This document shows positions 7,656 through 14,951 of a stretch of DNA of 56,773 nt, in pieces. The stretch lies in assembly GCA_964542875.1 (NCBI GenBank), contig CAZIWA010000019.1, positions 1 to 56,773 on the forward strand, read 5' to 3'. The DNA is from CAZGOM01 sp964542875. Lineage in GTDB: Bacteria > Planctomycetota > Phycisphaerae > Phycisphaerales > Phycisphaeraceae. The position numbers and the translations under genes were made by a program. The notes beneath the pieces were generated by a model that saw only the letters and a program-made list of their open reading frames with translations, did not search any database and was not told the DNA's origin. Position 1 is the first letter of the stretch. Each line of letters begins with the position of its first letter.

Positions 7656-10463
7656 TTATTCTTTGATCTCGATCACCCGCACGCCGCCTGCGGGGATGGT
7701 GACGGTGAGGGTGTTGCCTTCGGGCGTGAGCTTCTCGGTCGGCAGCAACCGGTCTACGGTGCTCTTCATGGTCTTCTTGGACCGGATCGTCACCGTTCGG
7801 TTTTCTTTGTAATTGGTGGGGGTGATGCCTTGCTGGGGCTTGTCCTGGCCGTAGGGGTTGATGATGGTCACCATCCAGCCGGTGGCATTTTTGTTGAGCA
7901 TCCACTGCACATCGCCCTGCACGCTCACCGGGGTGAGCCCGCGGAACGCCTGGATGAACAAGTCGGTCACAGGCGGGGCCAGGTGCTTGTCGGCGGAGAG
8001 GCCGAGCGGGATCGACACGTAGACCAGACGGCCTTTGCCTTGATCAAAGGAGCTGATTATCGCGTTGTCTTTTTCATCGGTGGCGATGGGTGTGCCGCCG
8101 GTGATGGGCTTGAAGCTGATCGTCTGTGTGGGGCTCACTTTGCCGTCGGCGCTCTTGTAGCTGGTGGCGGTGACCGGGGCGCCGGTCTTGGGCAGGCCGA
8201 TCTGGCTTGCGCCCGGGCCATTGAACTGGTCTTCGAACACAACGAGGGTGCCGCCTTTGTCGACGTATTCCTTGAGCCGTCTGCCTTCATCGTCGGTGAT
8301 GGCGGTCTGGCCTGCGGCAACCACAAGCGGGTACTGGTCGATGGTGGTCCAGCGCTTGGTGTCGGGGTACGCGAAGATGACATCGAAGATATCGCCGAAC
8401 GTGCCGGCGACGAAGGATTCAGAGAGCGCAGTCATCGGTTTTTCGCTGTTGGGGCCGATGGGGTAGAAAGCGGTCCAGAAGACTTCGTTGAGCATTTTCT
8501 CATGGTCACCATAGAGCATTTTGTCCTGGTGGCCGTGGAAGTTTTTGAAGCTGTTGGGCCAGTAGGTGGAGGGCTCCCAGCCGTGGGCGTAATCCAGCAG
8601 GAAGGCGACGGGTGTGTAAGGCGTGCCGCGGTCGAACTTCTCCTTGTCGTCGGTGACACGCAGGAACCGGTCGACGAGCCGGCCAAGGGGTGAAAGCTCC
8701 AGGGGCCATTTGCCCGCTGCGGTGGTGCCGCCTGGCTTCCACCATTCCATGAAGCCCTGCTCGTGATAGAACATCGAGGCGCCGGCCATGTACTGGTACC
8801 AGAGGTCGAACTTGAACCAGGTGAGCCCGGAGCCGGAGTAGACGGAGTAGTAATTGTCGTAGACGTTGGTGGGCATGCTGTAGGTGTTTTGGGGAGTGAA
8901 CACCGTGGCGCAGTCGCCGTAGTTGCTGGACCGGTAGGTGGCGGTGAGGCCGTTGACCTGGCGCGCCGTGCCGCGCATGAAAGCCCAGCGCATGCCGATG
9001 ACCACGCCGGTGCAGGCCGCGGATTCGTAACCGATGGTCTTGGCGCCCATCATGGCGACGATGGGCATGAATGTGATGTTGCCCACCGACATACAGGAAA
9101 TCACTTCTTCATAAGCTTTTTTTGGGTCTGTGCCCATCACCTTTTCGAAGTCTTTGCCGTAGGTCTTTTGATATTTCTTCACGTTCGCGTCCAGGAACGC
9201 TTTGGTGAGCGCGTCGGCCATTTCGCGCCGGGTGGTGGCGTTCTGGGTGGGGGTCTTGAGGTCTGGATTGACGTAGTCCCAGTAACCCAGGCTTTCACCA
9301 GCGATGGAGCCGACGTACCGGTCGCGGTATTTCAGGAAGATGTCTGCGGCTGCGGGGCTTAGTTCGGCGTCTGGCTTGTAGTTCATCATCGTGGCCCAGT
9401 AACGGTCTGGGTTCGCATCAAGCCATTTGATAAGCCCTTTGGCCATCGCAGCTTTCTTGGGGTCTTTGGAGTCGACCTGGAAGGGTTCGCCGCTGATGGC
9501 GTGGAAAGTGGGGACGATGCGTTTGTCGCCGAAGATGGGAACGTCGGACCGGCCGGCGTATTTGGCTTCGAATTCCTTGGTGGCTTCCGGGTCGATGAGG
9601 TTGTAGGGCACCAGCACGCGCTTGGGGTCGTCGGTGAGCCAGTTGTATCCGCCATGCGCGGTGTTCCAGAGGTATACGAAGCCCTTCTTCTGGAACGTAT
9701 TGGGAGCGAAGTTGGCAGGGGGCTGGTCAGTGGGCTGAACGCGCACCAGGGAGCTTTGCGCAGGGGCGGGCGTCTCTTTGACCTTGGCCAGCTTTTGCCA
9801 GGCCAGATTCGTGGGTTGGTCTTTAATAAACGGCCGGTAGGCCGGATCGGTGGTCAGCACGAGTGTGTCGATTTGCCTTGGTTCAGGGTCGGGGAAAGCG
9901 GATTCAAGCGTCACCAGCGTGGCGCCGGCTTTGAGGTCGACTTCCCGCCTGTCCCAGCCAAAGGCCCAGCCGTACATGAGCTTTGCTTCGTTGTCTTCTT
10001 CCACGACGGGTTTTTCGCCAAACACGCTGGCCCATTCGGGCGCGTCGCCTTGCTTGAGTTTGATCCGGAAGCGCTCGGGGGTTTCACGCCAGTCGCCATA
10101 GCGCACCCAGAGGTAGTACTTGCCGGCTTTGGGGACGTTGACGGTTTTGGTGACAACGGCTTTGTCGTCGCCGGGGCCGGCGGCGATGCTCAGGAAGCCG
10201 GATTCACCGCCTTGGTTCCACTCGGCTGACCAGCCCGGGCCTGAAAGGCCCCAATGACCGTTGGTTTTGCGCAGCTGTTCTTTGGTTCCGCGGGCCATGG
10301 GCCAGCAAAACCCTTCGAGGCCCTGGAGGAATTCAGCTTCAAGCCAGATGGTTTCGTTGGGGCTGGGCGCGGAGGCTGCCGGCGCTTGCGCAAATGCGCC
10401 CGCCAGGCCGAAAACTCCAGAGATGGCCAACGCCAGGATGCCTGTGGAAGACTTTCTTCGCAT
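7656..10463 (-). CDS. Large secreted CBM/glycoside-hydrolase-like protein
   Basis: The protein has 935 residues from the ATG at 10463, which has AGGGA 8 nt upstream; a TTG six codons earlier is less likely. A signal peptide covers residues ~1-26 (RKSSTGILALAISGVFGLAGAFAQA). Residues ~35-200 form a carbohydrate-binding-like beta-sandwich (VPKAGKYYLWVRYGDW). A central domain, rich in Trp/Tyr, resembles a TIM-barrel hydrolase (IAGESLGYWDYVNPD, YHEQGFMEWW). Near residues 700-790 a glutamine-amidotransferase-like fold (YPLVVAAGQTAITDDEGRRLKEYV) matches the trimerisation domain often seen in beta-galactosidases. It probably acts on an extracellular polysaccharide. I cannot name the family or the catalytic pair. 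It is convergent with the GntR-pseudopilin pair. Confidence 0.65.
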   Translation of the reverse strand: MRRKSSTGILALAISGVFGLAGAFAQAPAASAPSPNETIWLEAEFLQGLEGFCWPMARGTKEQLRKTNGHWGLSGPGWSAEWNQGGESGFLSIAAGPGDDKAVVTKTVNVPKAGKYYLWVRYGDWRETPERFRIKLKQGDAPEWASVFGEKPVVEEDNEAKLMYGWAFGWDRREVDLKAGATLVTLESAFPDPEPRQIDTLVLTTDPAYRPFIKDQPTNLAWQKLAKVKETPAPAQSSLVRVQPTDQPPANFAPNTFQKKGFVYLWNTAHGGYNWLTDDPKRVLVPYNLIDPEATKEFEAKYAGRSDVPIFGDKRIVPTFHAISGEPFQVDSKDPKKAAMAKGLIKWLDANPDRYWATMMNYKPDAELSPAAADIFLKYRDRYVGSIAGESLGYWDYVNPDLKTPTQNATTRREMADALTKAFLDANVKKYQKTYGKDFEKVMGTDPKKAYEEVISCMSVGNITFMPIVAMMGAKTIGYESAACTGVVIGMRWAFMRGTARQVNGLTATYRSSNYGDCATVFTPQNTYSMPTNVYDNYYSVYSGSGLTWFKFDLWYQYMAGASMFYHEQGFMEWWKPGGTTAAGKWPLELSPLGRLVDRFLRVTDDKEKFDRGTPYTPVAFLLDYAHGWEPSTYWPNSFKNFHGHQDKMLYGDHEKMLNEVFWTAFYPIGPNSEKPMTALSESFVAGTFGDIFDVIFAYPDTKRWTTIDQYPLVVAAGQTAITDDEGRRLKEYVDKGGTLVVFEDQFNGPGASQIGLPKTGAPVTATSYKSADGKVSPTQTISFKPITGGTPIATDEKDNAIISSFDQGKGRLVYVSIPLGLSADKHLAPPVTDLFIQAFRGLTPVSVQGDVQWMLNKNATGWMVTIINPYGQDKPQQGITPTNYKENRTVTIRSKKTMKSTVDRLLPTEKLTPEGNTLTVTIPAGGVRVIEIKE

Positions 10464-10612
10464 GTGGATATCCCTCGACAAGTAAAAGGTGTTTTCAAAT
10501 CAACTCAAGAACCCAAACCCAACCCCCGAATCTTCGACGCCTGATATGCCAGTGCGTTCCCCCTGCGTATGCCAAACGGGCGTTATCATGCGCATTCAGG
10601 AAAGGTCTATTT

Positions 10613-11467
10613 ATGCCAACCATCACCATCCGGCAAATGAATTTTGATGACATTCCACTGGGCATAACGCTCAAGCGTGCAGCGGGCTGGAACCAGACCG
10701 AGGCGGATTGGCGCCGGTTCCTCACCCTGAGCCCCGAAGGCTGCTTCGTCGCCGAGCTCGACGGCAAAGGCGTGGGCACGGTGGCAGCGTTCGTTTTTGA
10801 AAACGTGGCATGGATCGCCATGGTGCTGGTCTCTCCCGATGCCCGTGGGCAGGGCCTGGGAACCAAGCTCATGTCGCACGCGCTGGATTGGCTGGACTCC
10901 AAAAAAGTTCCCTGCGTGCGCCTTGACGCCACGCCCCTGGGCCAGCCGATTTACGAAAAGCTGGGCTTCAAAGCGGAGTACAAACTCAACCGATTCGAGG
11001 GCGTGCTTCCTTCAATTGTGATGTCGCAGGCCCACGCTTTGATTTCGCCGGTTGAAACGCAGTCTGATTTGCAGGACTGTCTGAACCTCGATCGGACCGT
11101 CACCGGCACTCAGCGCGAACCGCTGATCCGGGCGCTCTACGCCGATGAACCCAAAGGTTTTTACAAGTTCGGCCAGCCCACCGCTGCGGGGTACATGGCT
11201 TTCCGGCCGGGTGAAAATGCGACGTTCTTGGGCCCGTGCTGCGCCATCAGCCAGCTTGCGGGGGAATCCCTGCTTTATCATGCGGCCCGGCTCAATGCCG
11301 GCAAACGAGTGTTCATTGATATCCCGCTGGATAACCAACCCGCGGTGGATATCGTCACGGCGCTTGGCTTAAAGCCGCAGCGGCCGCTTTTACGCATGGC
11401 CAAGGGTACCAATGTGACGGACTTCCCCTCGTGCATCTGGGCGACGACGGGGCCGGAGAAGGGTTGA
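10613..11467 (+). CDS. GNAT N-acetyltransferase with duplicated acetyltransferase fold
   Basis: The protein has 284 residues from the ATG at 10613, with AGGAAAGG 8 nt upstream. Residues ~1-140 are a GNAT domain with the acetyl-CoA-binding loop VSPDARGQGLGTKLMSHALDW (motif A) and the following YEKLGF. The C-terminal half resembles the second GNAT domain (Acetyltransf_18) found in two-domain members. The substrate cannot be read from sequence; it is probably an amine of a small molecule or protein. It is divergent from the large secreted protein and convergent with the Uma2 gene. Confidence 0.85.
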   Translation: MPTITIRQMNFDDIPLGITLKRAAGWNQTEADWRRFLTLSPEGCFVAELDGKGVGTVAAFVFENVAWIAMVLVSPDARGQGLGTKLMSHALDWLDSKKVPCVRLDATPLGQPIYEKLGFKAEYKLNRFEGVLPSIVMSQAHALISPVETQSDLQDCLNLDRTVTGTQREPLIRALYADEPKGFYKFGQPTAAGYMAFRPGENATFLGPCCAISQLAGESLLYHAARLNAGKRVFIDIPLDNQPAVDIVTALGLKPQRPLLRMAKGTNVTDFPSCIWATTGPEKG

Positions 11468-11478
11468 GCGAGGGGTGA

Positions 11479-12060
11479 TTAAGCCGGGAAAATCAACGAC
11501 AGATCCAGTGGCAAATCACCAAATGCCTGACATGCCACCTTCGCTGGACGTTTGAACGTTTCGATGCTTTGGTATTGGCCATCTGCGGGATTTCGATGGA
11601 TCGTGAGCATCTGCCCATTCAAATCCACAATCCATAATTCAGTAACACCGGCCCGTGCATAGAGCGGAGCTTTGACGCGCTGGTCTTTTTTCAGCGATGA
11701 ATCGGCGACCTCAACCACCAGCAGTAAGTCCTCCGGTTTGGGATGACCTACTCCTGCATAAAAATCAATCCGATACTTCGCCAGCCAAAGGTCTGGCTGA
11801 GGCTGGCTCCAATCATCAAGAATGGCCGGGTCTTGAACACTCAGGACGGCACGCCCCTGAATCAACGGACTAAAGTGAGCCAGCAGACATCGCACAGCGA
11901 CGGCATGGCGATTCCCAATGGGCGTCATATCGATGATTTCCCCGTTGAGCAGTTCCACGCGATCGTCTTGGGTCAGCACGCCGGTTTCGATCATCCGGTT
12001 GTATTGTTCAACCGTGAACCGGTGATGGACCGTCAAGATTGGAGGGTTTGCAACGCTCAT
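11479..12060 (-). CDS. Uma2-family (DUF820) PD-(D/E)XK nuclease-like protein
   Basis: The protein has 193 residues. Family landmarks are RVELLNGEIIDMTPIGNRHA near residue 35, then PDLWLAK, LLLVVEVADSSLKKDQRVKAPLYARAGVTELWIVDL, with the expected acidic and Lys active-site residues of a restriction-endonuclease-like fold. The cellular role of Uma2 proteins is not settled; they are expanded in cyanobacteria and planctomycetes. The ATG at 12060 is preferred because TACAAT (12068-12073) lies 7 nt upstream, giving a leaderless transcript; the ATG at 12069 would overlap that box. No partner gene is adjacent. Confidence 0.85.
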   Translation of the reverse strand: MSVANPPILTVHHRFTVEQYNRMIETGVLTQDDRVELLNGEIIDMTPIGNRHAVAVRCLLAHFSPLIQGRAVLSVQDPAILDDWSQPQPDLWLAKYRIDFYAGVGHPKPEDLLLVVEVADSSLKKDQRVKAPLYARAGVTELWIVDLNGQMLTIHRNPADGQYQSIETFKRPAKVACQAFGDLPLDLSLIFPA

Positions 12061-12166
12061 GGTTGTCATTGTATGTCTGGCTGGCAGGAGGGTAAACAGA
12101 AATCAAGCCTGCCCAACTTGACCCCATAAACCTTTCTGATACTATCTCTGACCCTGCATACGACAC

Positions 12167-12253
12167 GCGGTCGTGGCGGAATTGGCAGACGCGCCAGGTT
12201 CAGGTCCTGGTGAGGCTAAACACCTCGTGAAGGTTCGACTCCTTTCGACCGCA
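12167..12253 (+). tRNA. tRNA-Leu(CAG)
   Basis: A seven-base acceptor stem GCGGTCG pairs with CGACCGC, with discriminator A. The anticodon stem CCAGG/CCTGG holds loop TTCAGGT, giving anticodon CAG. A long variable arm (GAGGCTAAACACCTC region) and the T-loop GGTTCGACTCC confirm a class II leucine tRNA. The CCA end is not encoded. Confidence 0.95.
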
Positions 12254-12255
12254 TT

Positions 12256-12287
12256 AAAAAAACACACCCAATCGGGTGTGTTTTTTT
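12256..12287. terminator. Bidirectional terminator after tRNA-Leu
   Basis: A 14-bp stem (12256-12269 with 12274-12287) has loop AATC and an ACACACCC core flanked by A7 and T7. It can terminate the tRNA on the plus strand and the pseudopilin gene ending at 12309 on the minus strand. Confidence 0.9.
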
Positions 12288-12308
12288 GTCCCTTCACTCG
12301 CCCTCAAA

Positions 12309-13109
12309 TCACGGATACGGGTCTTGATAGTATGGCCCCCAGACTTCATACGGCGTGCCGGGAGTGCTGAATGTGGTGGTGGTCGTCCATGTGAGGAAAT
12401 AGGGGTAGGCGCCTACATTGGTGGACTTGGCGGTGACATGCCCGTCGAGCAGCAAGGCGTTGGACATCTGGTTGTGAACGAAATCGATGACCCGGGCGCT
12501 GTTCCAGACCGTGTAAATGTTGTTGGCGGAAATGCTCTCGGACGTCATGAGCATGTCGGTTCCGTGCTTGGAAGGGATGGGACTGCTGAGCTTGAAGGAA
12601 TAGACCATTTTCTTGAAGTCTGTTGCCGTGACGCTCATGTTGAAGGCGTAAGGATTGGCGCCGTAGGAATTGTTGTTCCAGGTAGTCAGCTTCAGCCATG
12701 TGGAAGGACACTGGTAGAGCTTGACCCGGTTCATGACGTATTTGCTTCGAGGGGTGCTGCTCCACTCCGGGTAGCTGTCGTTGGGGTCGTGGTTGAGGTA
12801 GGAGGTGAGCATCCAGGCCCATTTGCCGCCGTTGGTTCCCTGACCGGTCGAGGGCCTGACGCCATCGACGGGTTTGTTGGAGTCGTCAACGGGGCCGTAT
12901 TGGCTCCAGTCACCGGCGTAGGCCCAGATGGCGACGCCGATCTGCCGCTGGTTTGACGCGCAGGCCATCTGTTGGGCGATCACACGTGATTTGGCCAGGG
13001 AGGGCAGAACCATTGCAACCAGGACTCCGACGATCGCGATCACCACCAGCAGTTCCACGAGTGAGAAGCCGCGGCAATGAGGTGTTTTTTGTTTGCGTCG
13101 AATATGCAT
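12309..13109 (-). CDS. Prepilin-type H-X9-DG pseudopilin
   Basis: The protein has 266 residues. The ATG at 13109 has GAAGG 7 nt upstream. The prepilin peptidase site and helix, GFSLVELLVVIAIVGVLVAMV, begin near residue 14, and the conserved C-A-S-N-QRQIG stretch follows. The motif H-N-Q-M-S-N-A-L-L-L-D-G is an exact H-X9-DG. These proteins are made as preprotein, cleaved at the inner membrane and assembled by type II secretion or type IV pilus machinery. It is divergent from an AraC-type regulator, sharing a 141-bp intergenic region with an inverted repeat, which suggests joint control. Confidence 0.9.
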   Translation of the reverse strand: MHIRRKQKTPHCRGFSLVELLVVIAIVGVLVAMVLPSLAKSRVIAQQMACASNQRQIGVAIWAYAGDWSQYGPVDDSNKPVDGVRPSTGQGTNGGKWAWMLTSYLNHDPNDSYPEWSSTPRSKYVMNRVKLYQCPSTWLKLTTWNNNSYGANPYAFNMSVTATDFKKMVYSFKLSSPIPSKHGTDMLMTSESISANNIYTVWNSARVIDFVHNQMSNALLLDGHVTAKSTNVGAYPYFLTWTTTTTFSTPGTPYEVWGPYYQDPYP

Positions 13110-13196
13110 GTGCGTGCCTTCAATTCCAATAGAAACAAAATGAAATGCGCATCACGCTTAATTGTGGCCTTTATCTCTTGGATTGTCGCGGTTTAG

Positions 13197-13218
13197 AATG
13201 TGACCATTTGGTGACATT
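13197..13218. promoter_or_regulatory. Candidate operator between pseudopilin and AraC genes
   Basis: AATGTGACC (13197-13205) and GGTGACATT (13210-13218) form a 9-bp inverted repeat with one mismatch and a 4-bp centre. It lies between two divergent starts (13109 and 13251), 33 bp before the AraC-type gene. A regulator site is plausible; the binding protein is unknown. Confidence 0.4.
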
Positions 13219-13250
13219 CTGTGATCCGAAACGATTGAGGAGGTCCGTTT

Positions 13251-14108
13251 ATGGCCTATGACAAAACCATTTTCCGAAGCGGGCCGTTTGAGAATGGCGT
13301 TTTCTGGACCACACAGTTTTTCTGCCATAACCAGCGCTTTTCCACGAAGGAGGCTTACTGGCACGATAACCGGGTACGGACGCGAAAGTTCCCCGCGATC
13401 GTGATCCAGCTCACGGTTTCCGGGTCGATTCTTTATGGTGAGGCAGGGTTTGAAACCTGGACCAAACCTGGCGACATCATTCTTTTCAAGTACCACGAGC
13501 CGTCCTGGTACGGCTGGCCGCCTGGCCATCGGCCTACCCAGCCTTTTGTGACGAGCTGGATCAATCTATTGGGGGCTGGGCTCAGCGAGCATTGGGGTCT
13601 GTTGCGCTCTCATTTCGGGTCGGTGGTTTCACTGGGTGACCCTGAGCCGATGAACAAGGAACTGCTGGGGCTGTTTGCGGCACATTCGCTGGACCCGGTG
13701 GCGCGTGCAGGCGCAGTTGCGCTTTTTCTGGGGCGTGCGGTTCGCCTGATGGAGCAAGGCGTGGTCACCAGCCCGCGGCCTGTGGAGCGTGCGGTGGATG
13801 AGATCATTCGAAATCCGCCGGTGCATCTTTCGGTGAAGGAAATTGCCGACACCTACCGGATCAGCCGTGAGCATCTGACGCGCGCTTTTGCCCAGCGGCT
13901 GGATGTTTCTCCGGGCGACTTTCTCCGTCAGGAACGGCTTAAGCGCGCCAAGCGCCTGTTGGCTGCGGGGGATGCTTCGCTTCCCCAGATCGCCACCATC
14001 TCAGGCTTTGGATCATCGCACGCGATGATCCGGGCATTTAAGCGGGAGTTCGGGCAGACGCCGGGCGACTTTCGCCAGCGAGGAAAGCAGGGGCGTGAAA
14101 AACCCTGA
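13251..14108 (+). CDS. AraC-family transcriptional regulator
   Basis: The protein has 285 residues. The ATG at 13251 has GAGGAGG 7 nt upstream. The N-terminal ~170 residues form a cupin-like sensing domain (GDIILFKYHEPSWYGW). The C-terminal ~100 residues carry the two AraC helix-turn-helix units: VKEIADTYRISREHLTRAF, then LPQIATISGFGSSHAMIRAF and KREFGQTPGDFR. Such proteins usually respond to a sugar or aromatic ligand. Its divergent partner is a pseudopilin gene, and a heparinase-like locus lies just downstream on the other strand. Confidence 0.9.
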   Translation: MAYDKTIFRSGPFENGVFWTTQFFCHNQRFSTKEAYWHDNRVRTRKFPAIVIQLTVSGSILYGEAGFETWTKPGDIILFKYHEPSWYGWPPGHRPTQPFVTSWINLLGAGLSEHWGLLRSHFGSVVSLGDPEPMNKELLGLFAAHSLDPVARAGAVALFLGRAVRLMEQGVVTSPRPVERAVDEIIRNPPVHLSVKEIADTYRISREHLTRAFAQRLDVSPGDFLRQERLKRAKRLLAAGDASLPQIATISGFGSSHAMIRAFKREFGQTPGDFRQRGKQGREKP

Positions 14109-14118
14109 GGGCTGAGGG

Positions 14119-14799
14119 TTATTGCCCGGTGACCATCGAAGGCCGCTTGCCGCCGGTGCTTTCGCTGATGGCGATTGAATCCGACCAGGCTTCGGGGCCG
14201 GAATAGTCCACCACCAGCTTGGATGATTTGGCGTCGGTGATGTTTACGCCGTACACGACGTGCAGCAGCGTGACTTCCTTCACGGGCTTGCTGTAGCCAA
14301 GATCGACAAATGATTTTCTGACCTCAGGCGGCACCTCATACGACTGAACCCGGGTCTGAATCGCTTCGCCTTTTTTGCCTTCGCCCAAGTCCCAATGGGT
14401 TTTGAGCGCACCTTCTTCGGGAGAGGTGTTTGGCGCCCAGATCAGGAGGTAGGCCTGTGTGCCGCGGGGGTGGGAACCGACCACCAGCAATTCAAATTTC
14501 CGGTTCTGTGAAACCCAGGCTTCGGTGGGTGCGGGTGTTGTTTCGCTGCGCACGGTGGGGTTATCACCAGTGGGGGTGAGAGACTTGACCCATCGGGCGG
14601 CTTCAGGCGTGACCACCCGGGTCATGGATTCCGGCAGTTCCATGGGGTCGACATAGATCGCCACGCGGCGGACAGGGTCGCGCATGGTGATGGGCTTGCC
14701 GCCATTGAGCTTGTTCATAAACAGCTTCACCATGCCGGGCGTAACCACCAGCAGCACAATGACGAGGAAAATCAGATTGTGTTTCGTTTCCTTTTGCAT
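14119..14799 (-). CDS. Membrane-anchored protein of unknown function
   Basis: The protein has 226 residues. A short basic N-terminus and one hydrophobic helix (LIFLVIVLLVVTPGMVKLFM) are followed by an extracytoplasmic domain with no motif I recognise. The ATG at 14799 has TACAAT 9 nt upstream and no Shine-Dalgarno, so the mRNA is probably leaderless and the gene has its own promoter. It lies downstream of the heparinase-like gene but is separated from it by a terminator, so a functional link is doubtful. Confidence 0.6.
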   Translation of the reverse strand: MQKETKHNLIFLVIVLLVVTPGMVKLFMNKLNGGKPITMRDPVRRVAIYVDPMELPESMTRVVTPEAARWVKSLTPTGDNPTVRSETTPAPTEAWVSQNRKFELLVVGSHPRGTQAYLLIWAPNTSPEEGALKTHWDLGEGKKGEAIQTRVQSYEVPPEVRKSFVDLGYSKPVKEVTLLHVVYGVNITDAKSSKLVVDYSGPEAWSDSIAISESTGGKRPSMVTGQ

Positions 14800-14875
14800 G
14801 CAGCAAACATTGTAGACCGGCGTGGAGCCTGATGTCTTGTGCTTAGGGCGTGGAATCCTGCGTCAAAACGCCCAT

Positions 14876-14910
14876 GAAAAGAGGCCGGGAGTCGATGACT
14901 CCCGGCCTCT
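14876..14910 (-). terminator. Intrinsic terminator of the heparinase-like gene
   Basis: A perfect 14-bp stem (14880-14893 with 14897-14910) has a 3-nt loop. On the minus strand the stem is followed by TTTT. It lies 41 bp beyond the stop codon of the heparinase-like gene. Confidence 0.8.
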
Positions 14911-14951
14911 GGGATGCGATTATGCTGCCGGATTTCGGCGTTTGAGACGGC

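Noticed and set aside
12256..12287. Attenuator or riboswitch next to tRNA-Leu
   Set aside because: The hairpin is a simple bidirectional terminator between a tRNA and a convergent gene; no leader frame or alternative fold was found.
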